Shown in pieces: positions 1 through 5,349 of a stretch of 5,349 nucleotides of DNA. This DNA is from Acidobacteriota bacterium (GTDB lineage: Bacteria; Acidobacteriota; Terriglobia; UBA7540). Under the pieces are notes generated by a model that saw only the letters and a list, made by a program, of their open reading frames with translations, was not told the DNA's origin and searched no databases. The DNA lies in assembly GCA_021786455.1 (NCBI GenBank), contig JAJYNF010000304.1, positions 1 to 5,349 of the forward strand, written 5' to 3'. Within the stretch, counting starts at the first letter, position 1, and each line of letters opens with the position of its first letter. The translations under genes and the position numbers were made by a program.

Positions 1-356
1 ACCTTGAAAACACCGGCGACGTTACGCTGCTCGGGCGCATTGACGACGCCGATGTCTTCAAGAATCCAAAGGCCCGTTTTCCGAGCGCTTATATCTTGAT
101 CCTCGACGCCGACGGCGATTGGGAGCTTGAGAGCGCAAGATACAAAATGCCCACCGCCCGGCTCGCTTCGGGCAAGATATCTTCTGCGGCTGAGAAGTGG
201 CATCATCTGGAGCTCAGTTTCCAGGGATCGTCAATCACGGCTTCGATTGACGGCGTCATCGCCGCCCACTTGACCGACACCAGCCACACGCACGGCATGG
301 TCGGGATCGGGTCAGGGTGGAATCTGGCTGAGTTTGGCCATTTCGCCGTTCGCTGA
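1..356 (+). CDS. C-terminal fragment of a GH59 galactosylceramidase-like protein (5' end missing, displaced by inversion)
   Basis: The frame is open from position 3 to a TGA at 354-356 and gives about 117 residues. It begins LENTGDVTLLGRIDDADVF and ends with GIGSGWNLAEFGHFAVR. This aligns by eye with the C-terminal lectin-like beta-sandwich of human galactocerebrosidase (GALC): [18 protein letters not shown] at the start, WYTLTLTIKG in the middle (here WHHLELSFQG), and AAIGTHSFEFAQFDNFLV at the end. No start codon or catalytic domain belongs to this piece, and the in-frame ATG at 96 lies inside the domain and is not a gene start. The rest of a GH59 protein lies on the opposite strand (697-2331) and ends about four residues before this fragment begins. 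The two therefore look like halves of one gene separated by an inversion. The alternative, a second GH59 paralogue cut by the window edge, is less likely given the exact fit. Confidence 0.8.
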   Translation, partial: LENTGDVTLLGRIDDADVFKNPKARFPSAYILILDADGDWELESARYKMPTARLASGKISSAAEKWHHLELSFQGSSITASIDGVIAAHLTDTSHTHGMVGIGSGWNLAEFGHFAVR

Positions 357-462
357 GAGAAGGAAAAAAGTCAGGAAATGAATCGTTGCCGGAAATGCCG
401 AAATGAGCTATAGAGATAACCACTGAGCCGCTTGGGCCTTCTGCCCGTGGAGAGGGAAAAAC
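357..462. other. Intergenic spacer between GH59 3' end and SDR start
   Basis: This 106-nt gap separates the GH59 stop from the SDR start. It holds a short imperfect tandem repeat (tgccggaaa / tgccgaaa, about 387-404) and a weak GGGC/GCCC hairpin at about 434-446 with no T-tract, so it is not a convincing terminator. A purine-rich GGAGAGGG at 449-456 sits 6 nt before the SDR ATG and is a plausible ribosome binding site. I see no promoter that I would defend. The lack of a terminator is compatible with GH59 and the SDR having been co-transcribed before the rearrangement. Confidence 0.5.
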
Positions 463-699
463 ATGCTAACTTTCGCCAGAAATTGCCTGGAGGACAAGTC
501 CATTCTGATCACAGGAGGTCTGGGTGCCATCGGCTGCGTGGTCGTTGGACAATTGCTCGAACACTCGGCGCGCGTGGCCGTGAATGACATCGTCTCCGAA
601 GATGACGCGCGCAAAATTTTCGAGGAGCGGCATTGGCCGCAGGATCGCGCTTGTTATATCCGCGCCGACGTGACGCAGGCGAGCGAAGCGGCGCAAGCT
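463..699 (+). pseudogene. N-terminal fragment of a short-chain dehydrogenase/reductase (SDR), truncated at the rearrangement junction
   Basis: ATG at 463 follows a GGAGAGGG ribosome binding site. The first ~79 residues are a classical SDR Rossmann start: beta-1 SILITGG, the cofactor glycine motif TGGLGAIG at residues 17-24, an acidic residue after beta-2 (ND, D42) that usually indicates NAD(H) preference, and the ADVT motif with D69 after beta-3. Homology then stops. The frame runs on to a stop at 1057-1059, but beyond about position 699 it is only the antisense of the GH59 gene. The catalytic Ser, Tyr and Lys of the SDR family are therefore absent from this window. An intact family member is about 250-280 residues. 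It lies 106 nt downstream of the GH59 3' end in the same direction, which suggests it was the last gene of a galactoside-use operon. Its substrate (a sugar or polyol is possible) cannot be told from this part. Confidence 0.72.
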
Positions 700-2331
700 G
701 ACGGTATAGTTTTTCCAATTTTCGCTGCCCAGATACGTGTACGGATCCGGCAGCGGGCTCCAAGGAATCGGTTTGAGGGTGATGACCTGTTCGAGGCAAC
801 GGCCGGCCCGAGCCAGGCAAGGATGAACCTCAAACGCACCGTCTTGATCGGCAAAGTAGCGAGGCGAGCCGCCAATGGGGGTGGTTCCAAAGTTGTCCGT
901 GTACGGAAACGGAAATGGGCGCGCGGGTGGCGGCGTGGCGGTCCCCTTGCCTTGTCCGGTCGTAGTGGTCAGAGAATAGACGGAGTCCAGGTCAAGAACC
1001 AGACTGAATTTGCCGTTGGTGGGCGTAAGATCGGCCACATGCTCGAAGGTTTTAGATGAGTTGGTTTCCCAAACGTGGACCGGACCGAATGAAAGGCCGC
1101 CGGAGATACTGAACCGCGCCCTTTGCAGGCCCTTGGCAGTGACCGTTTCAATAATCACGCTGTAGTTTTTCCCCGAAGGAGATTTGAGAGTCACGTAACT
1201 TCCCCCTCCGGCCAAATAACCGCAAGCGCTGTTGATATATTGCCAGCCGGGCTGTGCAAATTGGGTGGTGTGCGCGGTCACCCAAATCATCGGCAGAACG
1301 TCGTAATGCCCCGACCAAGGCGTGTTCGCGGTCATCAAGCCGGAATTTGGCGCAGCCAGATTGTCGTAATAGGAAGTCACGGGGCTCCAGATTTCTGTCG
1401 CGGTGATGCGATCACGGATGTAATTGAGGTTATAAAGCATCGCCAGTGATTCAGCCCATGGAGACCATTTTTTGGATAGCCCGCGCGTGTAATAAAAGAA
1501 CTCATCTTCGGAGGCCCACAGCGGTTTGCCGCTTTTGAGCGCCGCCTCCGTGACCGTCTTTCCCTGAATGACATTCGGGCTGTGAACGCCGATCACATCC
1601 ACGGCTTTTTGGAGCAGCGGGTCACCCTGGAGTTTGTCCGCAATCGTCCATGGATGTTCCTGGGTATATAAGTCGCAGCAAACAACGGAAGTGTTGAGGT
1701 GGTAGGCGAGCAAGGTCTTTCTCAGTCGCTTGACGTAGCCCGTGTCGTACGGCCGTTCGTTCCAGATGCCCGTGAAGCGGATATCGAGGTGATGCGCCAT
1801 CCTGGCGCCCTCGATAAATTTGGCCACGTAGTTGGCCATGTCCTGCGAGTAATAATGGCCCTGCCCGATCCATCCGGGCGCGCCCCAGGCGAGCGAATCA
1901 AGGATGATGTAGGGATTACGTTTTTGGGCTTCTTCCATCAGCCACCACTCGTAGCCGCGGTTAAAATCGGGATGAGCCATCTCGGCCCGTGTTCGCGCAA
2001 AACTCGGTTCGGAGCCGTCCGTGGAGTTCACGTCCGCGCCGATCTCAACCTTCAAGTGCTGAAGCGATGCGCCATAATCCGGCTTGAAGAGATAGTCAAG
2101 AATTTGTCGCCGCTGAGGTTCCGGATAATCTGTCAGTAGGCGCGAAGAGGCGCCAGCGCTCACCGCTCCAATCCCGTCGAAGATGCGGCCTTCCCCGCGC
2201 CCGTTGATGTGAATGTCGGTCGTGGCGGAAACCTTTGGACCGGAACGGCACGCCGCGAACAGGCTGACCGCTCCGATGACGCACGCCACCCACGTAAGGC
2301 TCGGAACATTTCTTGAATCTCTACGGTTCAA
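466..2331 (-). CDS. GH59 galactosylceramidase / beta-galactosidase-like lipoprotein, 3' end replaced by foreign tail
   Basis: This is a glycoside hydrolase of family GH59, which releases beta-linked galactose; galactocerebrosidase is the founding member. From the proposed TTG start, residues 12-28 form a lipoprotein signal ending LFAAC, with Cys28 as the likely lipidated residue, so it probably sits on the outside of a membrane. The TIM-barrel carries acid/base E192 in IWNERPYD and nucleophile E275 in WASED, matching human GALC E182 and E258. Downstream, WVTAHTTQFAQPGWQY and GGSYVTLKSPSGK match the GALC beta-sandwich, and PFPFPYTDNF...YFADQDGAFEV starts the lectin-like domain. Homology ends at residue 545 (position 697). 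The remaining 77 codons to the stop at 466 are antisense of the SDR gene and carry no GH59 sequence, so this product lacks about 120 C-terminal residues of its lectin domain. An in-frame TTG at 2376 is an alternative start, but it lies upstream of the AGGAGG and gives an unusually long n-region. The gene starts 69 nt after the RhaT-like gene, in the same direction. Confidence 0.85.
   Translation of the reverse strand: MNRRDSRNVPSLTWVACVIGAVSLFAACRSGPKVSATTDIHINGRGEGRIFDGIGAVSAGASSRLLTDYPEPQRRQILDYLFKPDYGASLQHLKVEIGADVNSTDGSEPSFARTRAEMAHPDFNRGYEWWLMEEAQKRNPYIILDSLAWGAPGWIGQGHYYSQDMANYVAKFIEGARMAHHLDIRFTGIWNERPYDTGYVKRLRKTLLAYHLNTSVVCCDLYTQEHPWTIADKLQGDPLLQKAVDVIGVHSPNVIQGKTVTEAALKSGKPLWASEDEFFYYTRGLSKKWSPWAESLAMLYNLNYIRDRITATEIWSPVTSYYDNLAAPNSGLMTANTPWSGHYDVLPMIWVTAHTTQFAQPGWQYINSACGYLAGGGSYVTLKSPSGKNYSVIIETVTAKGLQRARFSISGGLSFGPVHVWETNSSKTFEHVADLTPTNGKFSLVLDLDSVYSLTTTTGQGKGTATPPPARPFPFPYTDNFGTTPIGGSPRYFADQDGAFEVHPCLARAGRCLEQVITLKPIPWSPLPDPYTYLGSENWKNYTVSLRRFARLRHVGADITSAILRPMPLLENFARVIFGDDVIHGHARRVFEQLSNDHAADGTQTSCDQNGLVLQAISGES
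694..703. other. Inversion or chimera junction between SDR (+) and GH59 (-)
   Basis: On the plus strand, SDR homology is continuous up to about codon 79 (GCT at 697-699). On the minus strand, GH59 homology is continuous from the right down to the Ser codon AGC at 699-697 (motif NWKNYTVS). The two meet within a few bases, sharing at most a few nt of microhomology. There is no transposon end, no long repeat and no target-site duplication visible at the junction. Because GH59 continues at window position 1 on the other strand, the ~0.7-kb block from 1 to about 697 appears inverted relative to everything to its right. Confidence 0.75.
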
Positions 2332-2346
2332 CAGAGCTATTTTGTC

Positions 2347-2353
2347 CCTCCTT
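2347..2353 (-). promoter_or_regulatory. Strong Shine-Dalgarno AAGGAGG before GH59, without a well-spaced ATG
   Basis: AAGGAGG occurs at 2353-2347 on the minus strand. No ATG or GTG follows at ideal spacing. The first in-frame candidates are ATA at 2340 (6 nt away, rare as an initiator), CTG at 2334 and TTG at 2331 (15 nt away). TTG at 2331 gives the sensible lipoprotein signal MNRRDSRNVPS... and is preferred. The spacing is long, so the start is uncertain by a few codons. Confidence 0.5.
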
Positions 2354-2400
2354 TCAGATCCTTTGCTCGCGGGCAACGGCAGGGTCCTCGTGCCGGTTGC

Positions 2401-3429
2401 TCAGAAAAGTCCACCCAGGTTCAGCACCACGACGGAAATCAAGGTCACCAGCACGGCCGCTAACAAAACCTGGCGGGTTCGGCCGGAGGTCGCTTTCCAC
2501 TCGCCGGTCAAAACACCCAAGGCATTCGACCAGAAAATTTGCGCGGCAATAAACAGAGCGAAGCCGACCGAGGTCCCGTAGCTCCCCACCAGCGTCGCGC
2601 CAATCCCGTAGCCGACGATGCCGGAAAGCCACAGCAAGCCCATCGCGCCGCCCAGCAGCGATTCCCTCAGCGAACCGGCAGCCGTGAACATGGCCCACGA
2701 CCCGTTCCGCGAAAGCAGCCACACGCAGTAAACCAGATTGGGAATCAATCCGGCGCCCAGGATCACCACCCAGACCGCGTAGGGCGACGCCAAAGCGCCG
2801 GCCCCCATCTCTCGGCTTCGTTCAAGCAACGAGCCACTGAACGCGAACCCGAGGTTCCACGCGGAGCCGACCACACCGGTAAAAATGCAGATCCCAACCC
2901 CAGCAGCGAAACTGTAATTCAGCCGGCTTTTGGGCGTGTCGCTCGAAGCCTGCTCGCGCTCTCTCCGGCGCCCCGCCTTCGCATAGAGGATTAGCCCGCC
3001 AAAAAGGATCGGCATGCTGACCAGAAGCATGATTCCTTTTGGCTGAGACAAGTCGCCCGGATGAAGCACGAGGAGCGGAATCAATGAACCGAACAGGCAG
3101 CCCAGCCCGGAAACTACCGTAAACGCCAGCGCCATGCCCACGGCCTCAATGCCGAGGCCAAAGGTCACCTGCGCGATCCCCCATAGAAACCCGAAGGCAG
3201 CGGGCAAAAACAAAGCCCGCCCCGGCGCGCCCCGATACACGTCCGCCAAGTGCGGCACCCAACCCGCGGCCAGACACCCCGGCAGGATGAGCAGCGCCAC
3301 GAGGGCGAAAACCAGCCAGGTATTTTCCCATTTCCACCGGCGCGAGGCCTTCATGGGCGCGGCAAAGCTGCCGTTGAACGCGCCGCTCGCAGCGATCACC
3401 GCCATGCCGAGCCAAAAGTGTTCTTTCAT
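2401..3429 (-). CDS. RhaT-family (L-rhamnose/proton symporter type, DMT superfamily) sugar transporter
   Basis: This 342-residue inner-membrane protein has about ten hydrophobic segments (roughly residues 5-24, 37-56, 74-90, 95-121, 132-150, 171-200, 216-238, 255-280, 284-308 and 319-340). Its length nearly equals E. coli RhaT (344 aa), from which it appears to be a diverged homologue. The N-terminal signature RRWKWENTW (30-38) corresponds to KKWSWETMW of RhaT, and LTGEWKATSGR (308-318) to the LKEWNNAGRRP region before the last helix. A basic loop (KAGRRRERE, 151-159) lies between the two five-helix halves. The family couples proton entry to deoxy-sugar import. Here the neighbours are galactosidases, so the true substrate may be galactose or another released sugar rather than rhamnose; this is inference. 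ATG at 3429 fits the RhaT N-terminus, although no good Shine-Dalgarno precedes it, which suggests coupling to the GH27 gene ending 63 nt upstream. Confidence 0.85.
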   Translation of the reverse strand: MKEHFWLGMAVIAASGAFNGSFAAPMKASRRWKWENTWLVFALVALLILPGCLAAGWVPHLADVYRGAPGRALFLPAAFGFLWGIAQVTFGLGIEAVGMALAFTVVSGLGCLFGSLIPLLVLHPGDLSQPKGIMLLVSMPILFGGLILYAKAGRRREREQASSDTPKSRLNYSFAAGVGICIFTGVVGSAWNLGFAFSGSLLERSREMGAGALASPYAVWVVILGAGLIPNLVYCVWLLSRNGSWAMFTAAGSLRESLLGGAMGLLWLSGIVGYGIGATLVGSYGTSVGFALFIAAQIFWSNALGVLTGEWKATSGRTRQVLLAAVLVTLISVVVLNLGGLF

Positions 3430-3492
3430 TGCGTCTGCTCGTGCTTCAGTCGGAGTCTCGAAATCGCCTCGCTCTTCAAAACGACCGTGCGT

Positions 3493-4653
3493 TCATCTTG
3501 GTTGTAGCTTAATCAGGACGACTCCGTGACGGGGTGCCTCGGCAGGAAAAGCGCCGCGAAACACTCCGAGATTTTTGCGGGCCCATAGATTGCGCACCTC
3601 GACGGCATTCGGCATTCCCACGTCCTTAAAGCGCACCGTCATGGGAACTTTCGAGAGGCTGAGGTTAAACATGCCCACCGCCACGCTGCCGTCCTCGAGC
3701 GGCTTCGCCCAGATCTCAAGCGGCCCTTCCTGAGAAATCAAATGGCCCTCAATGCCCTTCGGATCTTGATCCACGGCGATGACGTCAGGGTTAGTCAGAA
3801 TCTCGCGTGTTGCTTGACTCATGTGGGTCAGGTCATTTCCCGCCAATAGCGGCGCGGCCAGAAGGCACCACAAACTCATCTGAGAAAGTTCTTCGTCGTG
3901 CGTGAGGTGACCGAGTCCGATTTGCAGGATGTCGGGATCGTTCCAGTGGCCGGGGCCCGCGAACTTACCGAGACCATTTTGTTGAAGGCCATAAAACATC
4001 ACTCGCTCGTAGCCGTCGCCCCCGATGTCGGCCGTCGTTCGCCACATGTTGCCGCCGACCGACGCGCCCCACTGCCAAACCGCTTGGAGTCCGTACTGGC
4101 AAAGGCTGAAAACCATCGGCCGGCCCGTGCTCAAAATCGCCTCGTGCATTTTTCGGTAAGCCGTCTGCATCTGGTCGGGCGAGTAAACCTTCGACGCGCT
4201 GCACCAGTCGTACTTGACAAAATCCACGCCCCAGCGCGCGTAAGTCTCGGCGTCCTGTTTTTCGTGCCCGTAACTGCCTTCGTAGCCCGCGCACGTTTTG
4301 GGCCCCGGCGAAGAATAAATCCCGAATTTCAGCCCGAGGCTGTGAATGTAATCTCCGAGCGCCTTCATGTTGGGAAAGCGGCTGTTGGGATGAATAAAAC
4401 CTTTCGCGTCGCGCCGGCCCTGCCAGCAATCGTCAATGTTGACGTAAGTGTAGCCGGCGTCTTTCATGCCGCTTTTCACCATCGCCAGGGCATTGGCCTG
4501 AACAATCGCCTCGGTCACTTTGCAGCGGTACCGATACCAATCGTTCCAACCCATGGGTGGCGTCAACGCAAGATGTGTTCGCTGCGCCCTTGCCATCAGT
4601 GCCGGGCACAGGATCGCGCACACCACGCCGAGCCGGTAAATGTTTCGTATCAT
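3493..4653 (-). CDS. Secreted GH27 alpha-galactosidase
   Basis: This 386-residue glycoside hydrolase of family GH27 (clan GH-D) would remove terminal alpha-linked galactose by a retaining mechanism. Residues 1-23 form a signal peptide with a hydrophobic core (LGVVCAILCPALM) and an ARA cleavage motif before Q24, so it acts in the periplasm or outside. The mature protein opens with the family hallmark LTPPMGWNDWY (30-40), followed by NIDDCW (72-77). The nucleophile is D149 in KYDWC, and the acid/base is D209 in MWRTTADIGG, the R-x-x-x-D arrangement seen in human GLA. GPGHWNDPDIL (233-243) and the AAPLLAGNDL and VIAVDQDP blocks complete the barrel, and a short beta-sandwich ends at residue 386. 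Length and motifs are complete. Alpha-N-acetylgalactosaminidase activity is the main alternative in this family. ATG at 4653 is preceded by AGGA at 4661-4658. The RhaT-like gene follows after 63 nt with no terminator, so an operon is likely. Confidence 0.92.
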   Translation of the reverse strand: MIRNIYRLGVVCAILCPALMARAQRTHLALTPPMGWNDWYRYRCKVTEAIVQANALAMVKSGMKDAGYTYVNIDDCWQGRRDAKGFIHPNSRFPNMKALGDYIHSLGLKFGIYSSPGPKTCAGYEGSYGHEKQDAETYARWGVDFVKYDWCSASKVYSPDQMQTAYRKMHEAILSTGRPMVFSLCQYGLQAVWQWGASVGGNMWRTTADIGGDGYERVMFYGLQQNGLGKFAGPGHWNDPDILQIGLGHLTHDEELSQMSLWCLLAAPLLAGNDLTHMSQATREILTNPDVIAVDQDPKGIEGHLISQEGPLEIWAKPLEDGSVAVGMFNLSLSKVPMTVRFKDVGMPNAVEVRNLWARKNLGVFRGAFPAEAPRHGVVLIKLQPR

Positions 4654-4878
4654 CGGGTCCTATTTTGCGCGAGTCGCCTGACCTTTCTAAAGCTCTGAAG
4701 CGCCGAAACAGATTTTACATCCACGATCGTCCTCTTCGGTAGCTCCTTAGACTACTTTACCGCTCGACAGGTCGGCAGGCATTGAGCTTTCGTTCTGTCC
4801 TGAACCTGGGCACGCCCCACGCAGATCGCTGGCGTACCATCCTGGGCCTTCTAAACGGTGGGGGAAGCTTACCGCCGC
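4654..4878. other. Gap between the natural TonB-receptor stop and GH27
   Basis: If the TonB receptor ended at its natural TGA (4881-4879), this 225-nt stretch would be noncoding. It currently also reads as a 40-odd codon out-of-frame extension to a TAA at 4759-4757, with arginine- and proline-rich content unlike an outer-membrane beta-strand. A weak TGGG/CCCA stem occurs on the minus strand near 4815-4830, without a T-tract. A TGTAAAAT that might serve as a -10 box lies at about 4720-4713 on the minus strand, but I see no matching -35 box. A promoter for the GH27-RhaT-GH59 genes could be here, but it is not proven by the sequence. Confidence 0.4.
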
Positions 4879-5349
4879 TCACCAGTAGAGCTTCAAAAGC
4901 AAACTGGATCTGCCGAGGATCATTGGCGCCGTCCCGGAGACCGGTAATCCGTCCAAACGTCTTGGTGTTGGTAAAATCGAGGAACGACGGGTCGGAGAAT
5001 TGCGGCGTATTCGTCAGGTTGAAAAACTCCGCGCGAAATTCGAGGTGTGTCCGCTCGGTGGTTTGGAACTGCTTAAAGATGGAGAAGTCCAAACGGTGGA
5101 AACCCGGGCCATGGGCCTGCGTCGGAGCTCCGCCCAATGGGGCGAGATCGGTTTGCCCCACTGTCGTAGCGACGGGAGGGTTTGCAAAGGCGCTTGGGTT
5201 CAACCATTGATTCACATTGTGTGGTCCTGCATAGACGTTCTGCCCTGGGACGATGAAGGCGTCGCATCCAAGGGTGGAGGTCGTGCCGATGGGGCAGCCC
5301 ACGGTAAATGGGAAGCCACTCTCCAGGGTCAGAATCCAATTTGTGCTCC
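4757..5349 (-). CDS. C-terminal part of an Oar-like TonB-dependent outer-membrane receptor (5' end outside window; frameshifted end)
   Basis: The frame enters at 5347 and is open; the GTG at 5302 is internal, since matching sequence continues upstream (NWILTLESGFPFTVGCPIGT). The visible part is the last strands of the beta-barrel of a large Oar/CarboxypepD_reg-type TonB-dependent receptor common in Acidobacteriota. Its blocks are ESGFPFTVG, NQWLNPSAFANPP, GPGFHRLDFSIFKQF, a TERTHLEFRAEFFNLTNTPQF block, and FGRITGLRDGANDPRQIQFA. Such proteins sit in the outer membrane and bind or import large or complex substrates with TonB energy. The family ends with a short final strand closing in an aromatic residue. 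Here the encoded frame instead runs 46 residues beyond QFA as an R/P-rich tail to a TAA at 4757. Removing one T from the run at 4895-4898 restores ...QFALKLYW followed by TGA at 4881-4879. Its position upstream of GH27 suggests the receptor serves the same substrate. Confidence 0.85.
   Translation of the reverse strand, partial: STNWILTLESGFPFTVGCPIGTTSTLGCDAFIVPGQNVYAGPHNVNQWLNPSAFANPPVATTVGQTDLAPLGGAPTQAHGPGFHRLDFSIFKQFQTTERTHLEFRAEFFNLTNTPQFSDPSFLDFTNTKTFGRITGLRDGANDPRQIQFAFEALLVSGGKLPPPFRRPRMVRQRSAWGVPRFRTERKLNACRPVER
4895..4898 (-). other. Apparent 1-nt insertion in a T run near the end of the TonB receptor gene
   Basis: On the minus strand the sequence reads CAG TTT GCT TTT GAA GCT CTA. 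With three instead of four T it reads CAG TTT GCT TTG AAG CTC TAC TGG TGA, i.e. QFALKLYW-stop. That is the expected end of this receptor family, with the terminal aromatic residue that the outer-membrane assembly machinery recognises. The extra T is either a homopolymer sequencing error or a true frameshift that would spoil the last beta-strand. Confidence 0.75.

Noticed and set aside
378..413. Tiny ORF of 11 codons (MNRCRKCRNEL) before the SDR gene, considered as a leader peptide
   Set aside because: Too short to judge, the AGGA almost touches the ATG, and no attenuator hairpins follow.
434..446. GGGC...GCCC hairpin considered as a terminator after GH59
   Set aside because: Only four stem pairs with no following T-tract, and the loop lies close to the SDR ribosome binding site.
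15..679. Similar short strings (about GGCGACGTTACGC at 15 and GCCGACGTGACGC at 664) considered as recombination repeats for the inversion
   Set aside because: They are short, imperfect and in direct orientation, which would give a deletion rather than an inversion; both encode common D-V-T type codons.
466..696. The 77-residue C-terminal tail of the minus-strand GH59 frame considered as a novel accessory domain
   Set aside because: It is exactly antisense to a good SDR Rossmann fold with its own ribosome binding site, so it is read-through past the junction.
1699..2139. Plus-strand open frame of 146 codons opposite GH59
   Set aside because: It is antisense to the catalytic domain of GH59, which is continuous and contains both catalytic glutamates.
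2539..2994. Plus-strand open frame of 151 codons opposite the RhaT-like gene
   Set aside because: Low-complexity shadow (many H, R, P, Q) of a membrane protein coding strand, with no family resemblance.
3898..4698. Long plus-strand open frame (266 codons) antisense to GH27
   Set aside because: It is the mirror of a well-supported GH27 gene in high-GC DNA, its translation is rich in R, A, V and P with no recognisable motif, and GH27 homology on the other strand is complete.

Overview
The window looks like bacterial chromosomal DNA of moderately high GC. It most resembles Acidobacteriota, with Verrucomicrobiota as the next guess. The main evidence is the tail of an Oar-like TonB-dependent outer-membrane protein at the right end. 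It has the phrases typical of the very large acidobacterial family (RAEFFNLTNTPQF, GRITGLRDGANDPRQIQFA). A secreted glycosidase, a RhaT-type sugar symporter and a lipoprotein glycosidase beside it suggest a soil-type carbohydrate degrader. No taxonomic marker is present, so this is inference.

Reading right to left on the minus strand, the layout is: the 3' end of the TonB-dependent receptor gene (entering from the window end, with an apparent 1-nt frameshift just before its natural stop); a ~225-nt gap; a complete GH27 alpha-galactosidase with a signal peptide; a complete RhaT-family (DMT superfamily) sugar/proton symporter; and a GH59 galactosylceramidase-like glycosidase with a lipoprotein signal. 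The GH59 homology stops abruptly near position 697.

The left 0.7 kb is the surprise. Positions 1-356 on the PLUS strand encode the missing C-terminal part of a GH59 protein. They are followed by an intergenic gap and the first ~79 codons of a short-chain dehydrogenase (SDR), also on the plus strand. The SDR breaks off exactly where the minus-strand GH59 reading begins. The two GH59 pieces are complementary: about 545 codons plus 117 codons, with only about four residues missing between them by comparison with human GALC. The simplest reading is that a ~0.7-kb block (GH59 3' end plus SDR 5' end) is inverted relative to the rest. The ancestral order would have been TonB receptor - GH27 - RhaT - GH59 - SDR, all co-directional. 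The inversion may be real or may be an amplification or assembly chimera; its second breakpoint would lie within ~10-20 nt of position 1, outside the window.

Functionally the locus looks like a galactoside utilisation cluster. Outer-membrane uptake or binding, removal of alpha-galactosyl residues (GH27), removal of beta-galactosyl residues, possibly from galactolipid-like substrates (GH59), import of a released monosaccharide (RhaT-like) and possibly oxidation of a sugar (SDR) would work together. Substrate details are inferred from family membership only. No RNA genes, CRISPR arrays, insertion sequences or clear terminators were seen.
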